A stretch of DNA of 64,000 nucleotides, from positions 992,001 to 1,056,000 of the forward strand of contig NZ_JAJADR010000002.1 in the NCBI RefSeq assembly GCF_020447265.1, read 5' to 3'. Made by a program: the position numbers and the translations under genes. The notes beneath the pieces were generated by a model. It was not told the DNA's origin, ran no database searches, and saw nothing but the letters and a program-made list of their open reading frames with translations. Below are positions 48,158 through 57,002 of the stretch, piece by piece. The stretch comes from Hymenobacter lucidus. Lineage in GTDB: Bacteria; Bacteroidota; Bacteroidia; Cytophagales; Hymenobacteraceae. How positions within the stretch are numbered: the first letter of the stretch is position 1; every line of letters begins with the position of its first letter.

Positions 48158-49039
48158 TTACCGGGCTTTTACTACCGGCTTGTTGTCTTCTTCCTGGCCC
48201 AAATCCCGGGGCGCGTAGCCGTAGGGGTTACTTGGGTTTTTACCGGCCCGCCAGAGCACCCAGATGCCCACCAGAATCAGCGGAATGCTCAGGATCTGGC
48301 CCATGTTCAGGGGCAGGCTGTTTTCGAAATCCACCTGATTTTCTTTCAGGAACTCACCCAGGAAGCGCTGCAAAAACAGGAATACTACGAAGAGCCCGAA
48401 GAGCAGCCCGCGCGGAGTGCGCTCTTTGGTGCGGTTCCACATGGCATAGAGCACGGCCAGCAGCACGATGCAGAACAGGGCCTCGTACATCTGCGTGGGG
48501 TGGCGCAGCTCGTTCGGGATGTTGGTTACCTCGTGGTGAATCTCATTATAGCGCACAAATTTGAAGGCCCACGGCACATCCGTCACCTTGCCGATAATCT
48601 CGGAATTGAACAGGTTGCCAGTCCGGATGAGGGCACCGCCTAGGGCTACCACAATCACAATTCGGTCGAGCACCCAGAGGTAGTCGAACTTGTTGTTGCG
48701 GGCAAACAGCCAGCAGGCCAACAGGATACCGATGGTAGCACCGTGGCTGGCCAAGCCGCCCTCCCAGATCTTGAGAATGTCCAGCGGGTGCTTCAGGTAA
48801 TAGTCCGGGTCGTAGAACAGGCAGTGGCCCAGGCGGGCGCCTACCACCGTGCCCACCAGCATGTAGATGGTAATGACATCGACCCAGCGCGGCGACACCC
48901 GCTCCGATTTGTAGATGTGCGACAGAATGAACGTGCCGAATACGAAGCCCGACATAAATAGCAGCCCGTACCAACGCAAGGTCAGGGGGCCAATTTGGGC
49001 AATGATGGGCGACACGTCCCAGGTAATGAAGGCAAGCAT
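48158..49039 (-). CDS. lgt: Prolipoprotein diacylglyceryl transferase
   Basis: Transfers diacylglycerol from phosphatidylglycerol to the lipobox cysteine of prelipoproteins, in the inner membrane. 293 residues with about seven membrane segments. Conserved blocks include LTLRWYGLLFMSGF, GARLGHCLFY, GGLASHGATIGI, the signature region ALIRTGNLFNSEIIG and HPTQMYEAL. The longer frame starting at 49075 overlaps the promoter box at 49073-49080, so MLAFITWDVSP at 49039 is chosen. The several lipoproteins in this window would be clients. Monocistronic; downstream of the sigma-factor pair on the same strand. Confidence 0.95.
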   Translation of the reverse strand: MLAFITWDVSPIIAQIGPLTLRWYGLLFMSGFVFGTFILSHIYKSERVSPRWVDVITIYMLVGTVVGARLGHCLFYDPDYYLKHPLDILKIWEGGLASHGATIGILLACWLFARNNKFDYLWVLDRIVIVVALGGALIRTGNLFNSEIIGKVTDVPWAFKFVRYNEIHHEVTNIPNELRHPTQMYEALFCIVLLAVLYAMWNRTKERTPRGLLFGLFVVFLFLQRFLGEFLKENQVDFENSLPLNMGQILSIPLILVGIWVLWRAGKNPSNPYGYAPRDLGQEEDNKPVVKAR

Positions 49040-49072
49040 GGGGAGCACAGTTACGAAAAGATGGAAAGGATT

Positions 49073-49080
49073 CAAAGGTA
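49073..49080 (-). promoter_or_regulatory. -7 promoter box for lgt
   Basis: TACCTTTG on the minus strand, 33 bases upstream of the lgt ATG. It rules out the TTG start at 49075. Confidence 0.55.
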
Positions 49081-49168
49081 GTCAGACATTCGGCTTGCCT
49101 GCGGGCCAGCCGCCGGGCCGCAAGGGAAGCCGAATGGCTTGGCCGCCGCGGAGAACGCCAGAAGCTGG

Positions 49169-49474
49169 TCAGCGCGGGGATGAATCGGCCGGCTGGCCCC
49201 CAATATAGGACTGGTTTTGGTTGGCCGGGTCGGGTGAAGGCAATACTGCGCCGTCGCCACTTAGCAGCAGAATTATACCCAGCATGGCCACGTAGCCGGG
49301 CCAGCGCAGCCAGATGGGCAGCAGCTGACGCTCCGTGGGCATCTCGCCAACGAGCCGGGCGCGGACGCGGCTGTAAAAAAAAGGCTGGGGTTGGGAAGGC
49401 TGCTGGGCCTGCCATTGGCGCAGCAGGATTTCCCATTCTTCGTCGGCGCTGAATCGAGGGCTATGCTTAGGCAT
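49169..49474 (-). CDS. Small single-pass membrane protein, possible anti-sigma factor
   Basis: 101 residues. A soluble N-terminal part (about 1-55, SADEEWEILLRQWQAQQPS) is followed by one hydrophobic helix (WPGYVAMLGIILLLSG, about 58-74) and a short tail. It overlaps the end of the ECF sigma factor gene by 8 bases on the same strand, the usual place for an anti-sigma factor. It lacks a clear zinc-binding HxxxCxxC motif, so the function rests on position and topology only. Confidence 0.65.
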   Translation of the reverse strand: MPKHSPRFSADEEWEILLRQWQAQQPSQPQPFFYSRVRARLVGEMPTERQLLPIWLRWPGYVAMLGIILLLSGDGAVLPSPDPANQNQSYIGGQPADSSPR

Positions 49475-50099
49475 GACGCAAGGTGGGCGTAAGGTGATGG
49501 CGAAGGGTTTTGCGGGCCCGAAACAGCAGCGACTCCACCGCTGGCACGGTGGTGTTGAGTACGGCCGCTATTTCCTCGTAGCTCAAGTCCTGCTCGTGCC
49601 GCAGCGTGAAAGCCACCTGCTGCTGCTCGGGCAGGCGGTCAATGAGGTCCAACAAGTGCGTCAGCTGCTGCTGCCCCTCCAGCTGGGCCTGCGGGTGCAC
49701 CTGATGAGCTGGCTCGTGCAGCAATTGATTGTCGAAGCCCAGCAGACTGGTAAAGTAGGCGAAGCGCTTCTGGGCCCGGGCCCGGCGGCGGTTTTTCAGG
49801 GCGCGGGAGGTTGCCAGCCGGTAGAGCCAGGTGCTCAGCGCAGCCTCACCCCGAAACCGACCGATGGTCTGGTACACCTCCACAAATACTTCCTGGGCCA
49901 CATCTTCGGCTTCTTCCGGCGACCGTAGCAGCGCCAGTACCGTGCGGTAAATCCGGTTTTGGTAGCGCTCTACCAGCGTGCGAAACGCGGCTTCACTGCC
50001 CTGCTGCAGCTGCGCCACCAACTCGGCATCGGCAGCGGCGGCAGTACCGTGGGTAGCAGGCGGGGAGCCGTAAACGATGGAAAGCGGAAGAGTATACAC
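49467..50099 (-). CDS. ECF-family RNA polymerase sigma factor
   Basis: 210 residues. Region 2 has FRTLVERYQNRIYRTVLALL and EEAEDVAQEVFVEVYQTIGRF with WLYRLATSRALKN; region 4 has LPEQQQVAFTLRHEQDLSYE and the helix-turn-helix EIAAVLNTTVPAVESLLFRARKTLRHHL. It directs polymerase to an alternative promoter set, probably in response to an envelope signal. The start appears to be GTG at 50099; no ATG precedes region 2. Its stop overlaps the small membrane protein gene, the likely regulator. Confidence 0.93.
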   Translation of the reverse strand: MYTLPLSIVYGSPPATHGTAAAADAELVAQLQQGSEAAFRTLVERYQNRIYRTVLALLRSPEEAEDVAQEVFVEVYQTIGRFRGEAALSTWLYRLATSRALKNRRRARAQKRFAYFTSLLGFDNQLLHEPAHQVHPQAQLEGQQQLTHLLDLIDRLPEQQQVAFTLRHEQDLSYEEIAAVLNTTVPAVESLLFRARKTLRHHLTPTLRHA

Positions 50100-50314
50100 C
50101 GGAAAAGCAGGAGCTGAAAGGATAGAAATGCTACTCGTTCAGTTTCCAGCGCGTGCCGCGAATACTGAGGTTATGCCTGCTTAGGCCACCTTGTTGCCCA
50201 AAACTTGCGCCCACCTCCCAAATTTATTTTAGTAACCTAAAAGTCAATCTTTTACAGCACCTAAACCCTGCATACCCTTGTTACGGTGGCTCAGCTAAAG
50301 CCAGCCGGGTTGCG

Positions 50315-52249
50315 CTACAGGTTATTGAGCTCCTGAGTGAAGCCACCGCTCAAAATGGGGAAGCGCAGCCACGAGCGGGGGTCTACGTTGTAGTCGTCGA
50401 GATGAAAGGCTGGGGCATACCGCTCCCGCTTCCACTGGTTGCGCGCCCACAGCGAGTAGAAGCGCTTCACGTAGGTTTTGAGCTGCTCGGGGTCGGCGGC
50501 CGGGTCTTCCTGCACCAGCGTGGCATACACCTGCTGCGGACTCAAGCGGTTGTAAAAGGCCAGCCGCTCGATGCGGTTGAGCAGAATATAGGGCATTAAA
50601 TCCCGCTCATCGGTTTGGTTGTCTTCCAGGGGCCGCAGCTCGGCCGTGGGTTGCAGCGCATTCACGTAGCGCAGGCCAGGGTAGCCCAGCTCGGTTTCGG
50701 CCCAGCGCAGCCACTTTTTCACGAAGTCTTTATCCACGCCCGCAATGGGCGAAATGCTGCCGGCCGTGTCGCCGTCCATCGTGCAGTAGCCCACGGAGGC
50801 TTCCGAGCGGTTCGAGGTCGTGAGCAGCAGGCAGTTTTGCACGTTGGCCAGCATCCAGATAGCCGGGGCCCGCACCCGCGCCTGAATGTTCTGCAGCGCC
50901 AAATCGTCGGTTTGCCAGGTCAGCTCCCGACCCAGGGCGTGCTCAATCTTGCCCACGTAGCCATTCACTTCCTCATCAATACCCCAGTTGTAGAACACCG
51001 CGCCAATGGAATCGGCTAGCTCTTTGGCCGAGTTGTAGGTGTCGTCGGACGAGTTGACGGTGCCCTGGTAGGCGCAGGTGAGCAGGTGGTGGGTAATTTC
51101 GCGCTGCTGCCGCTGCTGTTCGGCGTCGGGCTGGGTGTGCGACGCTTCTTTAGGGCCCGGGGTATCCTGGTCGCTCCGGGGCGTTACGGGGCCGGCAATG
51201 CGGGCAATATCGTCGGCCGTGAAGCAGCCGGCCCGGCGCATAAACTCGGCCGTCCCGATTTCCAGCGTACCCAGCCGCACCATTTCGGCCACGCCTACGG
51301 CGCACATGCAGGAGTCGGCCCCGCCGCTCAGGCTCAGCACGAAGCCCCGGCTGCGGGCCTTGCGCAGGTAGTCGAACAAGGCCAGACTCAGGGCTTGGTT
51401 CAGCTCCCGGTACTCATCGGGCGTGGGCAGGGGCTCGATGGTTTCGGCCCGGGCCAGGGGCGTGGCAAAATCCACGTCCACACACTCCATATCCACTTCC
51501 TTGAAGCTCAGCAGCTGATTGCGGTGCAGCAAATGTCCATTGCGGGCCACCAGAATTTCGCCGTCGTAAATCATGCGGCCCGCCTCGTTGCCGAGCAGGT
51601 TGGCGTAGAGGTAGGTGCAGTCGAAGTTGCGCGAGGCGTTGAGCACCAGGTTGTAGCGCACGTCGGTTTTGCTCATGGCAAAGTGGCTGGCCGATGGATT
51701 CACAATCAGATCCACCCGGCCCATCAAGCGGCAGGCAGGCCGCTCGTTGTCGGGCCGCCACGCATCCTCGCAGATTTCAAAGCCGAACCGCACGCCCTTG
51801 TGCTCGAAAATAAGGTCGCCGATGGGCCACTGCTGCCCCTCCCAGCTCACGGTTCCGGTTTCGCCGGCCCGCCACGAGGTAAACCAGCGCGGCTCGTAGT
51901 GCACCCCGTCGTTGGCCAGAAACTGCTTGGCCGCGAAGCCCAGAATTTCCCCGTCGCGCAGCACGGCAGCCGTGTTGTAGGTGCGGCCCGCCATGCGTAT
52001 CGGCAGCCCCACGCACACCAGAATTCCCTGGGTCCAGGGCCGGATCTGCTGCAAATGGGCCAGCGCCGATTCGGGCAGCCAGTCACTCAGAAACAAATCC
52101 TCGCAGCCGTAGCCGGTCAGGCACAGCTCCGGCAAACACAGCAGCTCCACGCCAGCAGTTTTAGCCTGCTCAATGGCGTCTTTGATGGTGCGCAGGTTGT
52201 GTTGCCAGTCAAAAGGTATCTGGTTGAGGGCGGCGCCGGCTATTCTCAT
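50315..52249 (-). CDS. nadE: Glutamine-dependent NAD+ synthetase
   Basis: 644 residues: an N-terminal nitrilase-type glutaminase (CLPELCLTGYGCEDLF with Glu41; FGFEICEDAW with Cys160) joined to an ATP-dependent amidation domain with the PP-loop LSLSGGADSC (about 305-314). It amidates nicotinate adenine dinucleotide to NAD+ with glutamine, the last step of NAD biosynthesis. The ammonia travels from the first domain to the second. The start MRIAGAALNQIPFDWQHN is standard. Monocistronic, and followed upstream by the perfect inverted repeat near 52311. Confidence 0.96.
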   Translation of the reverse strand: MRIAGAALNQIPFDWQHNLRTIKDAIEQAKTAGVELLCLPELCLTGYGCEDLFLSDWLPESALAHLQQIRPWTQGILVCVGLPIRMAGRTYNTAAVLRDGEILGFAAKQFLANDGVHYEPRWFTSWRAGETGTVSWEGQQWPIGDLIFEHKGVRFGFEICEDAWRPDNERPACRLMGRVDLIVNPSASHFAMSKTDVRYNLVLNASRNFDCTYLYANLLGNEAGRMIYDGEILVARNGHLLHRNQLLSFKEVDMECVDVDFATPLARAETIEPLPTPDEYRELNQALSLALFDYLRKARSRGFVLSLSGGADSCMCAVGVAEMVRLGTLEIGTAEFMRRAGCFTADDIARIAGPVTPRSDQDTPGPKEASHTQPDAEQQRQQREITHHLLTCAYQGTVNSSDDTYNSAKELADSIGAVFYNWGIDEEVNGYVGKIEHALGRELTWQTDDLALQNIQARVRAPAIWMLANVQNCLLLTTSNRSEASVGYCTMDGDTAGSISPIAGVDKDFVKKWLRWAETELGYPGLRYVNALQPTAELRPLEDNQTDERDLMPYILLNRIERLAFYNRLSPQQVYATLVQEDPAADPEQLKTYVKRFYSLWARNQWKRERYAPAFHLDDYNVDPRSWLRFPILSGGFTQELNNL

Positions 52250-52310
52250 CGTGCGAAAAATTGATTCTGGTTAACAACTATATTTTCTGGTCCCAGGTTG
52301 TCAAAATCTA

Positions 52311-52411
52311 CTCTGCGGACCTCCGCGAAACCACTGCGCACCTCTGCGGGGACCGTCGTTCAACGATATTTCCCGCAGAGGTGCGCAGTGGTTTCGCGGA
52401 GGTCCGCAGAG
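52311..52411. repeat. Perfect 40-bp inverted repeat
   Basis: Arms 52311-52350 and 52372-52411 are perfect complements over 40 bases, around a 21-base loop. Each arm begins and ends with CTCTGCGG and contains CCGCGAAACCACTGCGCACC. It lies between rnc and nadE, starting 2 bases before the rnc stop region, and no protein is encoded. Confidence 0.95.
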
Positions 52412-52413
52412 AA

Positions 52414-53163
52414 TTATACGCCCAGGGCCGTCAGGGCCCGCTCGGCGGCCAGCTGCTCGGCCTGTTTTTTACTCAGGCCCATGCCAGTAGCTACGGGCTC
52501 GTCGTCGAGCATTACGGTGGCTGAAAACTCCATTACGCCGCCCGAGCGGGGCTGGCCCGTCAGGTCGTAGCGAATGGTTTTGCCCTGCCGCTGGGCCCAT
52601 TCAATGAGTTTGCTCTTGAAATTGGCCGTCGTTTCAATCAGGGATTTAACATCGACAAATGGCTTAATCAAGCGGGCCAGCACGAATTTTCGGGCGGCTT
52701 TGTAGCCCTGGTCGAGGTAAATAGCCCCCACCAAAGCTTCCAACGCGTTGCCGTTCACGGAGCGGGAACGGGCGGCGCGGCCCTGGGCGGGGTCGAGCTG
52801 CACGAGCTTGTCCAGCCCGATTTTCAGGGCCAGCGCGTTCAGGCTTTCCCGGTTCACAATGCGGGATCGGAGCTCAGTAAGAAAGCCTTCCTGCTCATAG
52901 GGAAACTTACGGAACAGGTATTCGGCTACTACGGCCCCCAGCACCGCGTCACCTAGAAACTCCAGCCGCTCGTTGCTTTGGTGCCGGGCCGTATCGCCCT
53001 GCTGCCGCACCACTGAGGAATGGGTAAAGGCCAAATGGTAAAGCCGCACGTTGTCAGGCGTGCGGCCGGTTACCGTGGCAATGGCTTGCCGAAAAGCCCG
53101 GTCCTGCCCCAGCAGCCGCCGAAAAAATCCGAAGAGCGGTAGTGGCTGACCGGGCTTCAGCAT
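52414..53163 (-). CDS. rnc: Ribonuclease III
   Basis: 249 residues. The catalytic domain has the signature NERLEFLGDAVLGAVVAEYLF with the acidic residues for two Mg2+, and ALEALVGAIYLDQGYKAA. A C-terminal double-stranded-RNA-binding domain covers about residues 178-247 (KSKLIEWAQRQGK, GMGLSKKQAEQLAAERAL). It cleaves double-stranded RNA in rRNA precursors and mRNAs. Its ATG shares one base with the fabF stop (TAATG), so translation is coupled in an acpP-fabF-rnc operon, an arrangement widely conserved in this phylum. The long inverted repeat just past its stop would form an RNase III-like duplex in the transcript. Confidence 0.96.
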   Translation of the reverse strand: MLKPGQPLPLFGFFRRLLGQDRAFRQAIATVTGRTPDNVRLYHLAFTHSSVVRQQGDTARHQSNERLEFLGDAVLGAVVAEYLFRKFPYEQEGFLTELRSRIVNRESLNALALKIGLDKLVQLDPAQGRAARSRSVNGNALEALVGAIYLDQGYKAARKFVLARLIKPFVDVKSLIETTANFKSKLIEWAQRQGKTIRYDLTGQPRSGGVMEFSATVMLDDEPVATGMGLSKKQAEQLAAERALTALGV

Positions 53164-54410
53164 TAGTCGCGAAGCTTGCGGAAGACCACCGACGTGTTGT
53201 GGCCGCCAAACCCGAAGGTGTTGCTCATGGCCACCGTCACTTCCCGCTTCTGGGCCTCGTTGAACGTGAAGTTCAGACGCGCGTCCAGCTCCGGGTCGTC
53301 GGTGAAATGGTTGATGGTCGGCGGCACGATACCGTGCTGGATAGCCAGAATGCTGGCCAGCGCCTCAATACCGCCAGCGCCGCCCAGCAAATGGCCGGTC
53401 ATGCTTTTGGTCGAGCTGATGTTGAGGTTATAGGCATGCTCGCCGAAAACCTTCTGGATGGCCTTGATTTCGGCCCCGTCGCCCAGCGGCGTGCTCGTGC
53501 CGTGGGTGTTGATGTAATCCACCTCTTCGGGGCTGATGCCGGCATCCCGCAGCGCGTTCTGCATTACCAGCACCACGCCTTCGCCCGTAGGGTCGGGAGC
53601 GGTGATGTGGTAGGCATCCGACGACAGGCCGCCACCAATAATTTCGGCGTAGATCCGGGCCCCACGGGCCTTGGCATGCTCGTAGTCTTCGATAACCAGC
53701 GCACCGCTGCCCTCGCCCAACACAAAACCGTCGCGGTCTTTATCGTAGGGGCGGGAGCCGGATTGCGGGTCGTCGTTTCGCTCGCTCATGGCCTTGAGAG
53801 CATTAAAGCCCCCTACCCCGGCCTCGGTAATGGCCGCTTCGGAGCCGCCGGTAACGGCTACGTCGGCCATACCCAGACGGATGTAGTTGTAGGCCGCCAC
53901 GATGGCATCCGAGGAGGAAGCACAGGCCGAAGTGGTTACAAAGTTGGGGCCGCGGAAGCCGTTCTTAATCGAGATGTTTCCCGACGAGCTGTCGGCAATC
54001 ATTTTTGGGATAAAGAACGGATTGTAGCGGGGCGTACCGTCGCCTTTGGCGAAGTTGAAGCACTCGTCCTGGAAGGTTTTGAGCCCACCAATACCAGAGC
54101 CCCAGATAACGCCCACCCGGTCTTTGTTCACTCCTTCGAGATTAGCATCCCGGATGGCTTCGTCGCTGGCAATGACGGCGAACTGCGTGAACAGGTCCAT
54201 CTTCCGACCTTCCTTGGTGGGGAAATAGTCGTCTGGATTGTAGTTTTTAACCTCGCAGGCAAAGCGCGTTTTAAACTTGCTGGCGTCGAAGCGGGTGATG
54301 GGGGCCGCACCGCTTACCCCGCGCGACAGCCCGTCCCAGAATTCGGCGACGGTTTTGCCCAGCGGGGTAATGGCACCAAGGCCGGTCACGACAACTCTCC
54401 GAAGAGACAT
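53163..54410 (-). CDS. fabF: Beta-ketoacyl-ACP synthase II
   Basis: 415 residues of the condensing-enzyme thiolase fold. The nucleophile is Cys163 in TTSACASSSDAI, with the two histidines in NTHGTSTPLGD and SMTGHLLGGAGG, the usual Cys-His-His triad. It elongates acyl-ACP with malonyl-ACP in fatty acid synthesis. The start at MSLRRVVVTGLGAITPLG (54410) is family-typical; the preceding 10 codons of the frame are excluded. Follows acpP and overlaps rnc. Confidence 0.97.
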   Translation of the reverse strand: MSLRRVVVTGLGAITPLGKTVAEFWDGLSRGVSGAAPITRFDASKFKTRFACEVKNYNPDDYFPTKEGRKMDLFTQFAVIASDEAIRDANLEGVNKDRVGVIWGSGIGGLKTFQDECFNFAKGDGTPRYNPFFIPKMIADSSSGNISIKNGFRGPNFVTTSACASSSDAIVAAYNYIRLGMADVAVTGGSEAAITEAGVGGFNALKAMSERNDDPQSGSRPYDKDRDGFVLGEGSGALVIEDYEHAKARGARIYAEIIGGGLSSDAYHITAPDPTGEGVVLVMQNALRDAGISPEEVDYINTHGTSTPLGDGAEIKAIQKVFGEHAYNLNISSTKSMTGHLLGGAGGIEALASILAIQHGIVPPTINHFTDDPELDARLNFTFNEAQKREVTVAMSNTFGFGGHNTSVVFRKLRD

Positions 54411-54497
54411 AGGCGAAAGTGGAGACTGAATAAAAAGCAAAACGGCCGGCGGCGAGCCGGCCGGTAAGCACTAAATGGGGGTAGAAAGAAGCAAAGC

Positions 54498-54734
54498 CTA
54501 CTTAGCGTGCTCTTCCAGGTAGCTCACGGCCTGACCAACGGTGGCAATGTTCTCAGCCTGGTCGTCGGGAATAGATACGTTGAACTCCTTTTCGAACTCC
54601 ATGATCAGCTCGACAGTGTCCAGGGAATCAGCACCCAGGTCGTTGGTGAAGCTAGCATCGGTGGTAACTTCAGACGCTTCAACACCAAGTTTATCGATGA
54701 TAATGGCTTTTACTTTTTCTGCAATTTCAGACAT
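54498..54734 (-). CDS. acpP: Acyl carrier protein
   Basis: 78 residues, acidic, with the phosphopantetheine attachment serine in [16 protein letters not shown] (Ser37). It carries acyl intermediates as thioesters for FabF (encoded next) and other fatty acid synthesis enzymes. First gene of the acpP-fabF-rnc unit, divergent from the IPExxxVDY-type gene. Confidence 0.98.
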   Translation of the reverse strand: MSEIAEKVKAIIIDKLGVEASEVTTDASFTNDLGADSLDTVELIMEFEKEFNVSIPDDQAENIATVGQAVSYLEEHAK

Positions 54735-54897
54735 TTCCGTGGGGGTTTAGAGAAAACTCGCCACAAATAACACTAACTTCCCTAACATTTTCAAACCGGC
54801 GGCCTGTAATCTTGGCAGTGCAAGATTATGGCGGAGGTGGTTTCTTTGGCCCCGTTGCGTGCGTAGTTTTGTTCTTCCTTGTTTTTGGTAGTGCCTT

Positions 54898-55326
54898 ATG
54901 AAAACGCTCACGCTGGACGTAGACTATGATTGTGACTTCGACTTGTTCGGCATTGTGTCGTCGAGCCGGGAGCATAAGCTGGCCTGGACGCTCAACAGTT
55001 CGCTGCGCCTGCGCCTGGTAAAGCAGCAGGATTTAATTTACGATTTGCTGGCCCAGGGCCGTTTGGTCATCAGCAATTACCTGCATTCCACCGAAAACAG
55101 CACCCTGCGCCTGCTGCGCAACCGCTCGGTAGACCCTTCGCCCCTAAAAAAGCCCTTCTTGGCGCCCGACATCAAGGAGTACGACTACCTGATTCAGGTT
55201 AATAACGGGGCCGGGCCGCTGGCACCGGAAGAATTGCTGGAGCAGCTCACCCGCCTGCCGGAGGTACAGTACGCCTGCCAATTCGACCCGAATACGCTAA
55301 AATTCAAAGAAAATCTGCTCTTTTGA
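54898..55326 (+). CDS. IPExxxVDY-family protein
   Basis: 142 residues. A short protein of a Bacteroidota-specific family with a conserved N-terminal strand (here KTLTLDVDYDCDFDLFGIVSS) and LAWTLNSSLRLRLVK, and a C-terminal segment EYDYLIQVNNGAGP. The family name comes from a motif that is not well preserved here. The molecular function is unknown. It lies just before pyk on the same strand, as is common in the phylum, divergent from acpP. Confidence 0.72.
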   Translation: MKTLTLDVDYDCDFDLFGIVSSSREHKLAWTLNSSLRLRLVKQQDLIYDLLAQGRLVISNYLHSTENSTLRLLRNRSVDPSPLKKPFLAPDIKEYDYLIQVNNGAGPLAPEELLEQLTRLPEVQYACQFDPNTLKFKENLLF

Positions 55327-55357
55327 GCTCGTACAACCAGCAGCGGCCGGTTGAGCC

Positions 55358-55448
55358 GCTTGCCTAAGGACCTTGTTTTGTCTGTCTGCCTCCCCGAAAC
55401 AGCGTTTCAGCGGGCGGCAGAGTAGCAGGATGAGGTCCTTGGCTTGCC
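55358..55448. repeat. Imperfect inverted repeat between the IPExxxVDY gene and pyk
   Basis: Arms about 34 bases long: CTTGCCTAAGGACCTTG on the left and AGGTCCTTGGCTTGC on the right, with an inner hairpin CGAAAC/GTTTC. The core AAGGACCTT is shared with the repeat between xdhA and xdhB, suggesting a common family. Confidence 0.65.
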
Positions 55449-55487
55449 CTCATACCAGTCGCTCATCTTAAATCTGACCCATACTTC

Positions 55488-56927
55488 ATGGAACCGTCTC
55501 CGCATTTTAATAAAACCAAAATCGTGGCCACCGTGGGCCCCGCCTCCAACACGTATGAAAAGCTGGGAATGCTGATTCGCGAAGGCGTCGACGTATTCCG
55601 GCTCAATTTTTCCCACGGTTCCCACGAAGACCACCTGTCGGTTATCAACACGGTGCGCCGCCTCAACAAGGATATGCGCACCAACGTGGGCCTGTTGCAG
55701 GACTTGCAGGGCCCGAAAATCCGGCTGGGTGAGGTGGAAGGCGGCGCCGTGGAAATCAAGGCCGGCGACAAGATCAAGCTAGTGTGCGGCGAAAAGGAAA
55801 TCACGACGGCCACGCGCCTGAGCACGATTTACCTGGGTCTGGCCCGCGACGTGAAGCCCGGCGACATGATTCTGATTGACGACGGCAAGATTGAGCTGCG
55901 CGTGCTGGCCACCGACCGCGACAAAGAGGTGGACGTGGAAGTAATTTACGGCGGCACCGTCAAGCCCCGCAAGGGCATCAACCTGCCCGACTCCGAGGTT
56001 TCGGCCCCGTCGATGACCGAGAAGGACATTGAAGACCTGAAATTCGGTCTGGAAAACGATGTAGACTGGATTGCGCTGTCGTTTGCCCGCCGCGGCGAGG
56101 ATATTCGCTTCATCAAGAGCCTGATTGCCGAAAGCGGCAAAACGGCCCGCGTCATCGCCAAAATTGAGACGCCTGAGGGCCTCAAAAACCTCGACGAAAT
56201 CATTGCTCTGACCGATGCCGTGATGGTAGCCCGTGGCGACCTGGGTGTGGAGGTGAAGATGGAAGAGGTGCCAATGGCCCAGAAGCTCATCGTCTCGAAG
56301 TGCAACAAGGCCGGTAAGCCGGTAATTGTGGCTACCCAGATGATGGAAAGCATGATTACGGCCCCCCGCCCCACCCGGGCCGAAACCAGCGACGTGGCCA
56401 ACGCCGTTATCGACGGCGCTGATGCCGTGATGCTGTCGGCTGAAACGGCCGTGGGCGCCTACCCGGCCGAGGTTATTCGGTCGATGGTGGCTACTATTCT
56501 GAGCGTGGAAACTCAGATGCCCAGCCTCTACAACCGTTGGCACCCTATCACGCCCGAACTGCCTTCGTTCATGGTGGATAGCGTGATTTCGGCGGCCTGC
56601 CACTTGGCCAAAAACACCGGTGCCAAAGCCATTACCGGTATGACGCACCGGGGCTACACGGCCTTCCAGATTGCCAAATACCGGCCCAAAGCCAACATAT
56701 TCATCTTCACCGACAACCGGCCGCTGCTCACCACGCTAAGCCTGATCTGGGGCGTGCGGGGCTTCTACTACGACCGGATGCTGAGCACTGACGGCACGGT
56801 GTCGGACATCAAATACGTGCTGACTACGACCGGCAACCTCAACAAAGGTGACGTATTCATCAACACCGCGTCGATGCCCATCAACGAGAAAGGTAAGACC
56901 AACATGGTAAAGGTGAGCGTAGCCTAG
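55488..56927 (+). CDS. pyk: Pyruvate kinase
   Basis: 479 residues: (beta/alpha)8 barrel with inserted B domain and C-terminal domain. Family segments: KTKIVATVGPASNTYE, VFRLNFSHGSHEDH, DLQGPKIRLGE, the catalytic-lysine segment AKIETPEGLKNLDEI and MVARGDLGVEV, and PVIVATQMMESM. Converts phosphoenolpyruvate and ADP to pyruvate and ATP, the last step of glycolysis. Start MEPSPHFNKTKIVATVGPAS is standard. A terminator follows at 56948. Confidence 0.98.
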   Translation: MEPSPHFNKTKIVATVGPASNTYEKLGMLIREGVDVFRLNFSHGSHEDHLSVINTVRRLNKDMRTNVGLLQDLQGPKIRLGEVEGGAVEIKAGDKIKLVCGEKEITTATRLSTIYLGLARDVKPGDMILIDDGKIELRVLATDRDKEVDVEVIYGGTVKPRKGINLPDSEVSAPSMTEKDIEDLKFGLENDVDWIALSFARRGEDIRFIKSLIAESGKTARVIAKIETPEGLKNLDEIIALTDAVMVARGDLGVEVKMEEVPMAQKLIVSKCNKAGKPVIVATQMMESMITAPRPTRAETSDVANAVIDGADAVMLSAETAVGAYPAEVIRSMVATILSVETQMPSLYNRWHPITPELPSFMVDSVISAACHLAKNTGAKAITGMTHRGYTAFQIAKYRPKANIFIFTDNRPLLTTLSLIWGVRGFYYDRMLSTDGTVSDIKYVLTTTGNLNKGDVFINTASMPINEKGKTNMVKVSVA

Positions 56928-56947
56928 TGCTGGTTCCCGTTTATAGT

Positions 56948-56983
56948 AAAAAGCCCCGGCAGAAGTTTCTGGCGGGGCTTTTT
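56948..56983. terminator. Bidirectional terminator after pyk
   Basis: AAAAAGCCCC pairs with GGGGCTTTTT across a partly paired loop; lies between convergent pyk and the T9SS protein gene. Confidence 0.85.
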
Positions 56984-57002
56984 ATTGCATACAGAATACC
57001 GT

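Noticed and set aside
51086..52264. 392-codon open frame antisense to nadE
   Set aside because: nadE has intact catalytic motifs in its own frame; the antisense frame has none.
53142..54467. 441-codon open frame on the plus strand
   Set aside because: Shadow of fabF.
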